Shown in pieces: positions 37,294 to 48,386 of a stretch of 64,000 bases of DNA (positions are counted from its first letter, which is position 1; every line of letters starts with the position of its first letter). Origin of the DNA: Fasciola hepatica (taxonomy: Eukaryota; Platyhelminthes; Trematoda; Plagiorchiida; Fasciolidae); contig CANUEZ040000207.1 in NCBI GenBank assembly GCA_948099385.1, forward strand, positions 2,651,001 through 2,715,000. The letters run 5' to 3'. Below the pieces are notes generated by a model, which had not been told where the DNA came from, did not search any database, and worked only from the letters and a program-made list of their open reading frames with translations. A program made the position numbers and the translations under genes.

Positions 37294-37562
37294 TTACGAT
37301 GAAAGTTGTTTTTTTTGCGCTGGAATAGTTATCCAATATTTTGAGGGATAGCATTTTTGGCGAATGTAGACAACTCCATCAAAATACTCATATTTTCTCA
37401 TGCACCGAATATCTGGTACATCATTCTCCCGAAAGGGGTGCATGTCAGCAGTGCTATTTTGCCATAGTACCAAATAATACTTCACAAAACTATATTGAAG
37501 AGATTGAGACGAAGTTCGCCCGATTAAATAACAGTGCGCCATGCTCCAGTTTGTGCATTTAG
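37294..37562 (-). CDS. candidate 3'-terminal exon of an unknown gene
   Basis: On the minus strand an excellent acceptor (a T-rich tract ending CTCATTTTTAG, AG at 37564-37563) leads straight into a frame of 88 residues ending in TAA at 37296-37294. A poly(A) signal AATAAA (37290-37295) overlaps the stop. The encoded tail contains four cysteines (KCTNW..AHCYLIG, DIRCMRKYEYF, QKCYPSKYW) and a lysine-rich end. It is mostly extracellular in character with no membrane segment. I do not recognise the family. The first full codon follows two bases carried over from the previous exon, which should lie above 37.6 kb on the same strand; I could not identify it. The combination of acceptor, open frame, stop and poly(A) signal makes this one of the better coding candidates outside the VAL gene. 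Confidence 0.45.
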
Positions 37563-37599
37563 CTAAAAATGAGATAAATACAAAATACAGCAATACATA

Positions 37600-39130
37600 T
37601 GGAAACAGTACATAATGTTCAGTACGAGCACTTCAGGTTTTTTACGAAAAATCGCTAAGTAAGAAGGATACAGTGGAATTGCGTGGAACTAGATATTTTC
37701 AGAAGGAATGTAAAAACAGTTCCGTCGAGTTTCCTGCATTTTGATTCTCAGCACCGTTATCCTTCACTTTATCCATCATTTACTATGCTTCATATCTGGT
37801 AATATGTTAACACGTAAGTCTCATTTCACGAATGTAACCACGGTTTAAAACAATTCGAAAACGATGGTTCACTGCGTCCTCCAACAGAAATTTGGTTTCC
37901 GGTAACGGGTTAAATATAAACAACACTCACGACTTATTTTAGTGTGCCACCTTCACATCAAATTCATATTCGAATGCTACAGTCGTCTAGTTCGTTCTTT
38001 CCTCGTAATCATAAGGAAAGGTAGACTCAGAACGGATATGTCAATAAATTTTGAGACAACATGATGAGACAAAATTCTGAGGAAGCATCAGTGAGCGTTC
38101 CTGCAATGTTTATCTCTCGGAGTGTTTTCAGAAATGGATAGAAAAATGTTCGTATTATTTTTGTCAATCATAATAACACAAAATAATGATGATATTTTAG
38201 TATGCTGAAGAAAACCCCCAGGAAGCCTCACAAATTCATCCGGGGAGGATTGGTTCCGTTAAATCCCCATAGACAACCGCATAGAATGATGCGCTGAAGT
38301 CAGCTATCCAGAACATTTTGTGCGATCCAAAGTCAGCTTTATGCAGCCGGTGAACATGGTCTTGTCGCGGAGAATGCTAAACGGGCGAGGCACACTGTAT
38401 TTGACCGGCCAAACATATCACATTGGTAAAACAAGTGCAACCATTTACATATTCATGTTTCCAGACCACGTCGTGGTATTGGTATTTCGGCTGGATTCTG
38501 ACTAGGTACCTAAAGCTGTTATTTTGAACATTTTACACATCTTTTCTGCTCCTTTGAGTCGATTGCCCCGGTTGACGACTCGGTCGGTAGCCACTCACAT
38601 GGACCACCTTGTTGATCGTCCAACATTCCACTGGGTTTTTCTTCAATCTGCTAGCGTTCTTGTCTGTTGTGGGATGATTTCGACGTATTCGGCATCTTTG
38701 ATTTGGCCTTTGATTCTCGATCGGTTAGCCCGATCGGTTTGATACTCACTTCGTTCTATTGCTACATCAATCTCCTTACAGATCATGAAGGAATTCACAT
38801 TGTATCGGTAATTGATCTGACTGTCGATTTGGTTTGTACAATCGTGACACTGTTCAACTTACTCGTTAGCCCACTGAAACTTCTTTTCACAGAACATGAG
38901 GTTTTGTTGTTTGGCGAAAATACTTCACTCTCATCTCAATGAATTGCACATGGTTATCACGGTGCTCGTTGTGGGTGCATGTTTCAAAGTCTGTGTAAAT
39001 TACAGTTATGCGTACGTACCTACGTGGCGGTACACTGCATTCATTGGAGTCCACCTCTAACGACGTCCAAGTACCTGGATAGAAACCTTGGCGAGCTTTT
39101 TCAGAGATAAGCTGTTCATATGGTAAGTTT
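37600..39130. other. non-coding stretch, nothing recognised
   Basis: If the terminal exon at 37.3-37.6 kb is real, this would be its last intron. Plus-strand frames at 38320-38942 are rich in hydrophobic residues but show no domain. Confidence 0.35.
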
Positions 39131-39137
39131 ATAAACC

Positions 39138-39425
39138 TTACGTGGACACTGATAACAAACCGTAAGTCACATAATTTGCGCTTTGGACGTTTCTGCCTTG
39201 AAATTCACTACCCACAATAGCATCCAAGACTGAGAATTGCCGTTTTTGGAGCACACTTCGAAGCCAAGATCCAGAATAATGTGAAAAAGCAGTCAAGTCC
39301 TTGATGTCCTCTAGCTCTTCATAGCCCTGCGAATCTGGATTTTCAGCTTCGACGGAATTCAAATCCAAGAATCGCGAACGACCACAGAAGCTGGATGCAG
39401 ATATGTGCGTCTGATTGGAAAACAT
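39138..39425 (-). other. open frame of 95 codons, possible internal exon
   Basis: The minus strand encodes an acidic peptide (NSVEAENPDSQGYEELEDIK core) after an AG in a CATATCTGCATCCAG context near 39394. GT dinucleotides for a donor lie near 39156. Composition looks protein-like, but no family is recognised and the splice signals are only fair. Confidence 0.25.
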
Positions 39426-39559
39426 TGAGCCAGGATTGGCGAAAATTCGGTCTCAAAAACATGTTCACAAATCTCAATGAACTAAATATTCTTGCTTCCT
39501 TCGAATAAAAATATTCCCATGATAAGGTATTCAAATTATTTTTCGGAATTTCCACAATA

Positions 39560-41060
39560 TATATTCGTGTATACGGGGTGGATGAGTGAGTCGCGAGATT
39601 TTTTCTTCTACTTAGTGTGCCGTCAAGGAAAAAAGGTTGGCTTGAAACTGATGTAAGTTCAAGTAGTGATTAATGATAATAATATTATTATTGTTGTTAT
39701 TAATAAAAATACTGTTATAGTTATTATTTTTATTTTTATTTTTCTGGCCTTTTTTAAATCTGATAGATAATATTGTCATCAGATTTTGGTATTTTCACTT
39801 TTAAAACCGATCCGCATAGTTCACTGACGTGAAGGCGTGTTCTCATTTTTTCAAGATCACCTCAAAGGACACTTCAATTTTCCACGTTGTCACCCAACAC
39901 CTAACTGAGACAGATTTTGCAGTAGTTGATCCAGTTGACCCGATGCTAGCCCATTCCTCATAGTACAAGCTTAAGATGGCAGTTTCATATAGTATACCGT
40001 CTTCCAGCTTAGACCATATGCAACAAATACTGGCCAGCACAGAAATAGGCAGTCTCACTCTCAATAAACTCTCGCCGGTTTTGAGATCACTAAACGTACA
40101 CCAGCTGGATAGAGAGACACCACTTCATCCACTCTGGGCAAACCCTCTTCCGGTAAACACCAGGGTTGTCTTGATCATACAAGTGGCAAACATTCCTGTC
40201 CAGAATTTAGCAGAAACGATGGATGAGATAAACGAATGTTTCATTACGCCTTCTGCCAGCCACACAAATACCCCTCCTTCCATGGCGTACTCTTCGTCCG
40301 AGCGGATTGATGTTTTCACATGGCATTTGCTGAAACTGCGCCTTTGGATCAACCTTATCAGCTGTTCCAGGACGCACCGCTAACCATGGTCGAGTCCCTC
40401 TTCCCGTTTTCGACCAGAACGTGATTGGTCCAAAGGAGTTCGCAAGTACAAATAGTACCATCCAATAAAGGAGTGCACGTGGAAATGCACCATGCCATGT
40501 GTATACTCAATTTTGCAGTCAAACATTCACAGTCACAAGGAAAAGGCGGAGCCAGCCAGTAATGGCGATTGCTGTAGCTTGCTCCACCGAAAGTTGCTTG
40601 TTCTATATCCGCGAGGAATCAACAAAGCTGCAGTTAAAATTCGATACCCGCGTAGAAATCAGCATTACCCCACACACTCGTAAAGACTGCCACCTTCGAC
40701 CAAATCCCCTCACATATCAAGCGGCCGACAACTAGTTTCTCCAGACATACGGTGGGTTCCGACTCGCTCTCGATCTTGGAACAGGTAATACATCTAGTTT
40801 CACAGTGATGCTCTAAACAAATGAAGAGAAATCTATTAATTTGCTTGGCTGAAACAGCAAGATAAGTGCGCATGAAAGACAGTAAAAACAAACGTCTTCT
40901 TCTGCGGAATTTTCTGGTACAGATTGACTATCCTGAACGGCTTACTGGCAAGGCAATGCAAAGAAATGACGAGAAGTGAAAGGAAACAAGGTCTGCAAAG
41001 AAGTTTGTGTACGTCTTATTGCCACTCAGGTGTGATACGGAAGCCGAGATCATTCAACCA
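39560..41060. other. non-coding stretch with AT-rich low-complexity segment
   Basis: A (TAT/TTA)-rich low-complexity run lies at about 39670-39745. The plus-strand frame 39976-40383 (135 codons) and the overlapping minus-strand frames show no domain I can name. Confidence 0.35.
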
Positions 41061-41269
41061 AGTTCGTTAGGAACAATCAGTAAAACCGTACATGCTGAGC
41101 AGTGGAAAAATGTGTTTGCTTCAAACTCTTTGTGTGCTCCCATTTAGAGAACAGATTGCCAGATTCTGCAGCCTTTTTCTCTGTGTATTCATTCACTTCT
41201 TCTTGTGGAACAAGGTTTATTGATCGTACGTTCAGGTGTTTATCCAGACATTTTCGTAAACAGCACCTA

Positions 41270-41617
41270 GAACGGTTAAACATAGGAACATTTAGGACTG
41301 TTACGAGCAAGGTATGCTCACACCTTATGGGATCAAACCACTCAGTGGAGATGATGAACTCCTTGCTTACCATGTATAGTGTTTGGGACAAGCTACCAAG
41401 ATGTGTCAAGCGTCGCATCTTAACCTTAGTCGAAACCGTGACTATTCACCTCCGTGACCCTCCCCTTTGTACTCAGAGACAAGTTGTGCAACCACTAAAA
41501 CTCTCTTGGCCCGATTATTGTTCCCGAACACGTGTGGAATCAATTGACCATTCCTCAGTGGAATCGATTTCACAAGCACGTGCAGAGACAGCTTTGAATC
41601 CTAATTTACCTTTCTAA
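41270..41617 (+). mobile_element. possible RTE-type LINE endonuclease fragment
   Basis: The plus-strand frame that ends at 41617 contains ERLNIGTFRT, similar to the L-(N/S)-IG-(T/A)-FNVRT start of RTE-type endonucleases. A CV..RI....VTIHLRDP segment sits where C-(V)-(S)-E-T-R-I..(V/I)IHL is expected, and QARAETAL near the end resembles the (R)AE.ALL block. The catalytic Glu of the ET box is not preserved. No reverse transcriptase follows. The match is read by eye and partial. Confidence 0.35.
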
Positions 41618-41739
41618 TTCTGTGACTCATCTTTAGTTTGCCCTGAATTTGGTACGCAATGGAAAATCAACTTGCATTTATTACATCCGAAAATCTATAG
41701 CATCTAGCGGGAATCATACCGGCGGTATTTTGCTAGCCA

Positions 41740-42020
41740 GACAAATGTTTTATTAGCTAGTCTACCGCAGTCCGGTCAGTCGGGTGTGAATAGCGCAAAT
41801 GAATATCCAATGATGCACAAACCACTATTCCAGTGATACAAAAACTGCCCTGCTTTTAATCACTTGGCTAGCTTTTCCGGGATCTTCATAACTGGAAGAA
41901 CAGCACATGGCTGAATGTCGTCTAGTGGAAATTGAACTATAAATTCAAGGAATGTTTCATTTGCACGAGGAGCCTGAACCTTGTAATAATAAGAAATCCA
42001 CCTGCATTTTTCATTATTGA
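41740..42020 (+). mobile_element. SINE-like repeat, diverged copy of the 52.6-kb element
   Basis: Collinear with 52600-52862: CTCTACC..AG near 41757, CGGTCAGTC.GGTGTGAATA near 41773, CC.CT.TTCCA.TGATAC near 41823, AACAGCACA near 41900, and GCACGAGGAGC.TGAA plus AAATCCAC near 41970-42000. It ends where the other copy begins its foldback loop. No protein is encoded. Confidence 0.65.
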
Positions 42021-42650
42021 TGGGAAGCAAAAACATAATGAATTAAGGAGAACGTTTTCGGTCTAATATTCAGACCTACATTGCTAGTCAAATGAAGCGC
42101 ATAACGTGCGAAGTGAGGGACATTTTATTTGGGTTGTATTTGTGGTTGGTATTTGCAATATATTCAACAGGATACGATGTTGTATGTGCATTTTGGAGGG
42201 CCTAATCAAAGCCTCAGATTTAAAGTGTGAACATAGAGAAGGCAAGAATCACAATCCGTGACGTTTTCTTGAAGAATGATAACCAGAAATTTCGACTTAT
42301 TTCAGAAGTTGAACAAAACCGAACAATTACATGAACAATTACACAGTAGATAATTATAACCCAAATGGTCAGGTACTTCAACCCCGAGACAAAATGGAAA
42401 CAAAAGACAAAGTGGAGGAAACACGTGATCTTGTGTATTGCATCACAACAAACACACGATAGCTGTCGTAGACAGGCTTGCATGTGACTGAGCAAATGTG
42501 TTCGGGTTTAATTTGTGGTAGTTTTTAGTGCTGTATCAAATAATAATGGATTGCTGTTATTATCGCAGAAAAATATTGTCAGAACATGATAAGAGCGTGT
42601 CCGTCTATTTCTCACTTTTCTCCGGAACAGAGGAACAGGTGTGGAACAAA
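42020..42650. other. non-coding 3' flank of the VAL gene
   Basis: Lies downstream of the VAL stop on the minus strand. No clear AATAAA was picked out within the first 150 bases. If the alternative donor at 42760 is used, a further exon would have to lie here or beyond; none was recognised. Confidence 0.35.
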
Positions 42651-42870
42651 TCACAGGAGGTCTTGGGAGATCGTGAGCCAACATGTCCCTATTGCGTACA
42701 GCTGTGCCCGGACAGTCCATTGGAGTATGGGTGAGTTTCCCTTGTTGGTTGTCCAGTTACCTGTTGTTTCTGCTCCCGATGTTGGTGTTGTTGTTGTTGT
42801 TGTTAGTCCTTTAGGCGGGCATTGATCGTGTTGCCCTTTTTCATAGGGACGTTGACCGTTATAGTTTCTT
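42651..42870 (-). CDS. VAL gene exon 5 (end of CAP domain and Thr-rich tail)
   Basis: Acceptor AATTTCTCAG ending at 42871. One base completes the split codon, then RNYNGQRPYEKG, HDQCPPKG, a six-Thr run from a (GTT)n tract, and a tail to the stop at 42651. A strong donor (CAG|GTAACT, GT at 42760-42759) lies inside, so the exon may end at 42761 and splice to an unseen exon. A 42.7-42.8 kb frame on the opposite strand is a shadow. Confidence 0.75.
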
Positions 42871-45800
42871 CTGAGAAATTTACAAAACAATGGTCAGTCT
42901 ATCAACTACGTCAAAATCAGCATACTGAACAGCAAACATTAAAATTCATCGTGGATTCCCACTCTGTTGGGCCGGATGTTCTTTGTACTCCACCTTTCAC
43001 GTACAAACCTCAGGTCACCCGACCAACCTTACACTCGGAAGCACAAAACATTCGCTTCGAGTTACCGGGACAGATGCCTTGTCTCAATTCAAAGCTGTCA
43101 GGCATTTCTGGATGTCATAGAGGACGACATCTGAACAAGTTCAACGCGGTAAGTAGGATCAGCCCGGAGGAGAGTCGGCTGGTACAGTAGCAACATACAT
43201 GTTGTTGAGATGAAAAGGTCCGGGTTCAAACCTTGAGTGTAGCCAAGAATAGGCACCACTGATAAGCTCTAAAAAGACTAAAGTTTGAGTCTGATGCTCT
43301 CGAGTGCAGGTTGATGGGATGATCTGAGGTTTGTGCGTGAAAGGTGGAGCGCAAAGGACAGTCAGCTAAGCAAAGATTTACCAAATCCACACAACACTTG
43401 GAAGTAATTGCGAGGAATACACCTATTCCCACTCTGTTCCGTTTAAGAGGCGTTCTAAGAGAAATTGTGTCACTCATGTCAACTACCAACCAATGGTGGT
43501 CGATCAGTCTTCATAGCGGACCGCAGACCTTGAAGAACCAGGTTTAAGTTCCGGGACCCAAGCGGCCTTAATTTTTCTTATTGGTCTACCTTCATCCCTC
43601 TTGGTGAAATATGGTACAGTTACGGTATACTGAGTAAAAGGGATTCAGAAATTGTTCTCCATATTAGCACTTCTACTGCTGGAAATTCTGACCCTCATGA
43701 GCATGTAGCATATACTTTTCTGATTGCCGAGTCTAAGATAAATATTGAGAACCGGTTTCACAGCCAGCCAACTTCAATGGTAACCATTTGACGTTGTGCT
43801 GACTACGGGGCGCGCACCACCACCACCAGCGCTATATATATACGTATATATATATATATATGTACATATATATATGTCACTATATATATATATATACATA
43901 TGTTCATGCAAGTGTAAGTTTATATGTATAATGTTATTTAGGTGTACAACCATTGAGACACGCGACATCTGTATCCTATTGCCGAATCGGTGTTTGCGAC
44001 GCAAACGTACATAAACGATTCACCTACCTTGACTTACGACTGAAAATTTCACGCGAAAAGACAGTAAGTTGGTGTTCGGTGGTAAGCTGTATTTGGAAGA
44101 CCGAGATTATCCGTTCTCTTGTTCTTTCTTACCCACTCTGTTTCTTTAACAGTACATGAAACCAAGTTTACCCCACAATTACGTTTCTTTCTATTACCAA
44201 CGAATTCAAATGTATAGGCTGGGGGTGAAGTCAATATGAAAATGTAACTATCTTGTTTTCCTTGTTCACACATCAATATTATTTCTTCAACTGAAACGGA
44301 GAACAAAATTTTCCCGAATCAAATATTTACCATATGAATCGACTTACGCTGGGCCGTATTTGCACACTATCGCATTACCATAAGGGAAATTCGGTTTACT
44401 GAGACAGTTCTTGTAGCCACATCCTAATGCTTTTAAATTTGCCCAAACCACCTGGGAGATAACAAAAGTAGACGAAATTTTCTCAATTTGACTAAATGTG
44501 TACAGCACCAAAACTGCTGCTTTATGCATTATCAATGTTTTATGTGTTTTACGCATCGACTAAATTGAATTCGATCGGACATGGACGTTCTTCCATTTCA
44601 CCAGAGGAAAACCGTCAAAATAAGTGATACTCCTGTTCGATATGATACTCCCTTGGAGATTTATGAACCGAACGACAGTTGTCGTGTGTGACTGCTTGAG
44701 AGTGGAAAAAGAGCTTGGTATATGGATTGTTTCCAATTGATGGATTTGAATGATGTCCTAAGGTGAGTTGGATAAATTGTCAATGGAAACAATGTAGAGC
44801 ATCTCAACAAACCATGTCTTACATGGCCACTAACTCCAAAACACCCCGTAGTCACGTTAAGTTAGGATTCTAACAGGTTCTCGGGCTGAGATTTCGTTCA
44901 TCCATCTCCCGTCTTGATTACAAATGTCGAGTATCACAAAAGTATAAATTTTGTGAGTTTTTGGGCTGGTATGAAACACGAGTGCAACAGATCGATTCGT
45001 GAAGACACAAAACTTGAAAAAGAGATTACTTGAGTGTAATAGTCACACATTTTTCCAGAATTGCACGAGTTTCTGTCGAAATTGTAATCCACATTTTCAT
45101 TGACCCACGCGTTGAATCCTCTGGAGAATGAATGAAACAGAGAGGAATGATGATTGATGGCAGTTGTGATATGAGGCTTCTTCTTCTTCTGCACTTTGAC
45201 AGCCATGAACTGCTCATTCATTTTCCAAGAAGACTTACTGTTGAAAGTTGTAATTTCCAGCGAAGTTCTGACCTACGGATGGATACTTGTCGGTAGCCCG
45301 ACCTGCGTCTGCCTCGTGGCCAACGGTACAATTGCTTGCCCACTGTAGTGCCTTTGCAGCCAATTCAGCATCATAAATCTAAAAGTATAAATATGATCAC
45401 ACTTGTTTATTGAGGTTACGAGTTTTACGGCAGTTCCACCGAAAGTTAGAGCTCTTATTGTCCCATCTCTGCTATGAAGAACAAAACATCAGAACAATAC
45501 GAAATTCAAAATCAAGTTTACATTTTTGGACATCTGACCACTTATTGCGTGGTTTATGTCAAACTTGTGTTGGATTTATTCAGAACTACGACATTTCATT
45601 ATAGTTTTGATTTTCCGTCAGTGTTTCGCACTTTGAATATTTCAATTAGTATCAGAGGAGGGAGAAACCGTTGATCAAAAAGAACGACGTTTGATATAGT
45701 AGAATATTGATCATCGCGTAACAAAGAGAAGGACTCAGTGTATCGGTAACGTGTTCGATCTGTTTGCAAGAGGAGAAACCAATAGGCCTCACAATGGAAT

Positions 45801-46152
45801 TGTTTCTGGACTTTTATGAGAGTCAGTTAATAACATCAAATTTTCGTTCAAAAGAATCATTGTACTGGGATTGGCTCCCGTAAGTCAACTGATTTATTTA
45901 CAAAACTGAATGAGTGCATCTACTTGAGTAGATGACTGGATATCCTTGCATGAATGAGATATAACTTAATATATCTGGCATTGTCTTGGCTTGAGGTTGC
46001 CCTTTCACTTGACAGTTTAGCACCTTTCTCCTGAACTCGTTGTGCCAGTCTAACATCTTCTGATTCAGTTCTTCTTGCATCGCTACTTCTTGGGCATTTG
46101 ACCCATGTAGAACCAAGAAACGACAAAATAGTCCAGACACCCAACTTTCCAT
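42651..46152 (-). CDS. venom-allergen-like (CAP/SCP-TAPS) secreted protein, five-exon gene
   Basis: Exons (minus): 46152 to about 45967, 45378-45239, 45120-45030, 44451-44348, 42870-42651. Joined, they give a single CAP domain in the expected order. The start is a short hydrophobic leader, then NQKMLDWHNEFRRKV and KGQPQAKTMPDI. Exon 2 has YDAELAAKALQWASNC, GHEADAG and PSVGQNFAG. Exon 3 has FNAWVNENVDYNF and CDYYTQ. Exon 4 has VVWANLKALGCGYKNC, then NFPYGNAIVCKYGPA. Exon 5 has NYNGQRPYEKGQHDQCPPKG, then a Thr-rich tail. Proteins of this family are secreted and in helminths are linked to host interaction; some bind lipids. The cavity His of GHYTQ is Tyr here (DYYTQ) and Glu of GEN is Gln. Joins 2-3, 3-4 and 4-5 are phase-perfect with GT/AG; join 1-2 is not (see findings), so a pseudogene is possible. 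Confidence 0.85.
43040..43500 (+). mobile_element. SINE-like element of the hammerhead-associated family, inside VAL intron 4
   Basis: Collinear with 27270-27660: GGGACAGATGCC near 43067, TGTCATAGAGGACG near 43113, an A-box-like GGCTGGTACAGTAGCAAC near 43178, a good B-box (GTCCGGGTTCAAACC, near 43218), the degenerate hammerhead core (43253-43297), and the TTTGTGCGTGAAAGGTGGAG block near 43332. It lies antisense to the VAL gene, between its exons 5 and 4. No protein is encoded. Confidence 0.7.
43253..43297 (+). ncRNA. degenerate hammerhead-like motif
   Basis: Stem I is well preserved: GCACCA (43253-43258) faces TGATGC (43292-43297), five of six pairs. The core is mutated, CTGATAA for CTGATGA and TAAAG for GAAAC, while GTC (43289-43291) is kept. 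It should not cleave, but it documents the same fold as the 27.5-kb copy. Confidence 0.5.
43836..43905. repeat. (TA)n microsatellite in VAL intron 4
   Basis: Interrupted TATA array with CATA and GTCACTA breaks. Frames through it on both strands give Ile/Tyr runs and are not genes. Confidence 0.9.
44348..44451 (-). CDS. VAL gene exon 4
   Basis: Acceptor TTATCTCCCAG ending at 44452, donor GTAAGT from 44347; 104 bases, leaving phase 2. It encodes VVWANLKALGCGYKNC and the FPYGNAIVCKYGP strand with its paired cysteines. Confidence 0.87.
45030..45120 (-). CDS. VAL gene exon 3
   Basis: Acceptor CATTCTCCAG ending at 45121, donor GTAATC from 45029; 91 bases. One base completes the split codon from exon 2 and the exon ends in phase 0. 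It encodes GFNAWVNENVDYNF and MCDYYTQ, with Tyr where most CAP proteins have the cavity His. Confidence 0.85.
45239..45378 (-). CDS. VAL gene exon 2
   Basis: Acceptor TATACTTTTAG at 45380-45379, donor GTAAGT from 45238; 140 bases, leaving phase 2. It encodes YDAELAAKALQWASNC, the conserved GHEADAG His, and PSVGQNFAG. Confidence 0.85.
45967..46152 (-). CDS. VAL gene exon 1 (leader and CAP helix 1)
   Basis: The start Met at 46152 gives MESWVSGLFCRFLVLHGSNA, a plausible though weak signal peptide, followed by QEVAM and the WHNEF helix. The frame is open 49 codons further upstream, so an earlier start cannot be excluded. The exon should end after MPDIL by analogy with the VAL exon at 3.6 kb, but the bases there read TTA AGT TAT, with no GT in phase 0. 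The nearest GT in phase 0 is at CCA|GTC, 11 codons on. Confidence 0.7.
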
Positions 46153-46723
46153 CGTTCTTAGAAAACACACGGCTGGTAGACAAGTGTTTAAAACTTTCCT
46201 ATCAGAGTTAAGCTTCAGATTATTTATACTCTTTGTATGATGAATATACTCAATAATTGTCATCTTCAACCACCCTAACCACAGTCTTTCTTGTTCCACC
46301 GTGAGAAAATAGGGAAAGTTGAATGGTAATTGAGGGATTACGTGTTGTCAATCTCATCTGCACAATCAATCACTGATTGTTTCTAGACTCACTCACTCTC
46401 TTAGATCATTTCAATTGTATGCGTCTGGAGGTTGTTCAATGCTTAGCAAAAGAGAAACTGGGACGGTTGAGGGGTCTTGCTGTTCACCCATCTAAGGTTG
46501 CTGATAAATACAATTGTCTCGTGTCACGATATCCGTTTGTTCACAATCTAATCTCTTCCGGGTTTTTGTTCTGAACTGGATAAATTAACTGCATTTTTCT
46601 CCGATGCATACGATTGGAATTTTTTCTGGATCACCAAATAACAGAACGCTCGGAAACAGGTTTTGAGGCTTTAGACTGTGTTTGGGTGGATCGTCTTCTG
46701 GTATAGTATTCGCCCTGTACCAG

Positions 46724-46896
46724 CTGTTTCGAGCCTCATCTACACTGAGGATTGTCTAACTGACTGGTTTAATGAAAGAAACGTGTGCCTAATTAACCTC
46801 GATACAATGTGTGATTCCTCTGTTTCAAAAATCCCGCTCAGTTTGACTGATAGCGTCCGAAGTGGCACCTACTGGCTGCATGTTAAGTATCACAAC
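46724..46896 (+). other. candidate internal exon, plus strand
   Basis: A CGCCCTGTACCAG acceptor (AG at 46722-46723) and a strong donor (GTGAGT from 46897) bound an open frame of 57 full codons. The peptide has two Cys (EDCLTDWFNERNVCLINLD) and ends SVRSGTYWLHVKYHN, reminiscent of a beta-sandwich extracellular domain. No family can be named and neighbouring exons were not found. Confidence 0.3.
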
Positions 46897-46899
46897 GTG

Positions 46900-48380
46900 A
46901 GTAAGTGACTGATAGGAAGAAGTTGATGCTAGATACTACAGCGGAAATGAAACGGTCCAGAAGGTTGAGACATACGGAACTATCAATGGACATAGAGTAA
47001 TATAAATTATTGCGAACAGAAATTTGAAGAATACAGGGCTCAATGTTGTTCAAAAACCACTATGAGCACTGAAGTTAACTAAATCTCCCCAAGAAATAAA
47101 AACTATTTTCAAATAAGTCTTGGAACAAAAGTGGTCAAAGTGCCAAGTTTAAAATAATATATCACATCCAGCTGACAATGCAGAGTTAGCAGTACATTAC
47201 ACTTCCAAGCCACGATATATTGGATCAAAACTGGAAGTGTTACCTTGTCAACTATTTATTTAGTAGCCAAACGCATACTATGGGTGCTCGCTTGGTCCCA
47301 TCCGGATGAGTGTACGTTGCCTCTTAAATGCATATTCACAATTATGACAGGACATAAACAGTGTTGATATTAGTCACGTTTCCGCTTAGACCATGCTGAC
47401 CAACGCAATCTCGCTTCGTACAGAACCACTCTGATTGGTCTGAGGCAACTGTACACTTCGTTTGCACTTGCTCATGTATGTACCAACGACTGGCTACACT
47501 GGCGTCCAAACCGTGATCGATCTGCTGGCTCAGTAAATCCGTTATCCAATTATTTTCCGTTTTTTTAGACATTACAAGCTTGTACTAAAATGGAGGTTTG
47601 TATCGTCTTTATGGAAACACCATCCCGGTCTACCAACTTTCTTCGAAGTCTAGAAAATTCATTCTGGTTTCCTTCTGTGAACTTATGTGCTATCTTTCCT
47701 TACAATTCTGTTTCAGACACTTCTTCCATCTCCCAGTCAGTATCTCATCGTAGATTCAAAAACATTTGTTGCTTTCAACATCTACCGTTATGAATCACCC
47801 AGTTTGATTTATGGATGAATCAAGCAAACTTGAATGAGTAATATTGTCTTCACATGTTCGTCGGTGAACCTACGGGTTTTATAAAATACCGTTCTGCTAG
47901 TCATTTACCATCTACATCAGAGACTTACCCGTTACTCTGTCAATACATAGTACATACTCTGATAATGTTGTTTTATACCTGGTTGTTTCAGACTCTCCTA
48001 ATCTACGGCCCTCAGTTGACAATCCGCATATCAACCGGAGATTCGCAACTTCATTTGGTCAGCGTTCGGACACATCCAACTGCGTTGTGAGCGTCTTCTA
48101 ATCGCTCTGCTCTACTGAAATTTAGTGGTCAACGATGAATGCCTATTCAAAATAAACCCATCGAGCACATTAGATTTGCTGTCAACACTGATCTTCTTTT
48201 TGTATTTCACATTCTGTCTGATATCGGCAAACTGGGACAAATCTCTTTGCAAACGCACAATTTAGAACTGGACAGAAAGATTCCGTTTCCCCGAACATAG
48301 ATGAACATTCTTTAACATCATCATCTTGTCACTTTCAGGAGGTTACAACGGGATCGTCCGGATTGTAGTGCTTGAGGTTG
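46900..48380. other. non-coding stretch, nothing recognised
   Basis: Several frames of 60-78 codons on both strands with no domain. It would be intron if the two candidate exons around it belong to one gene. Confidence 0.35.
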
Positions 48381-48386
48381 GAAGAA

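Noticed and set aside
42822..43190. 122-codon plus-strand frame
   Set aside because: It overlaps VAL exon 5 and the SINE on the opposite strand and has no domain; it is an antisense shadow.
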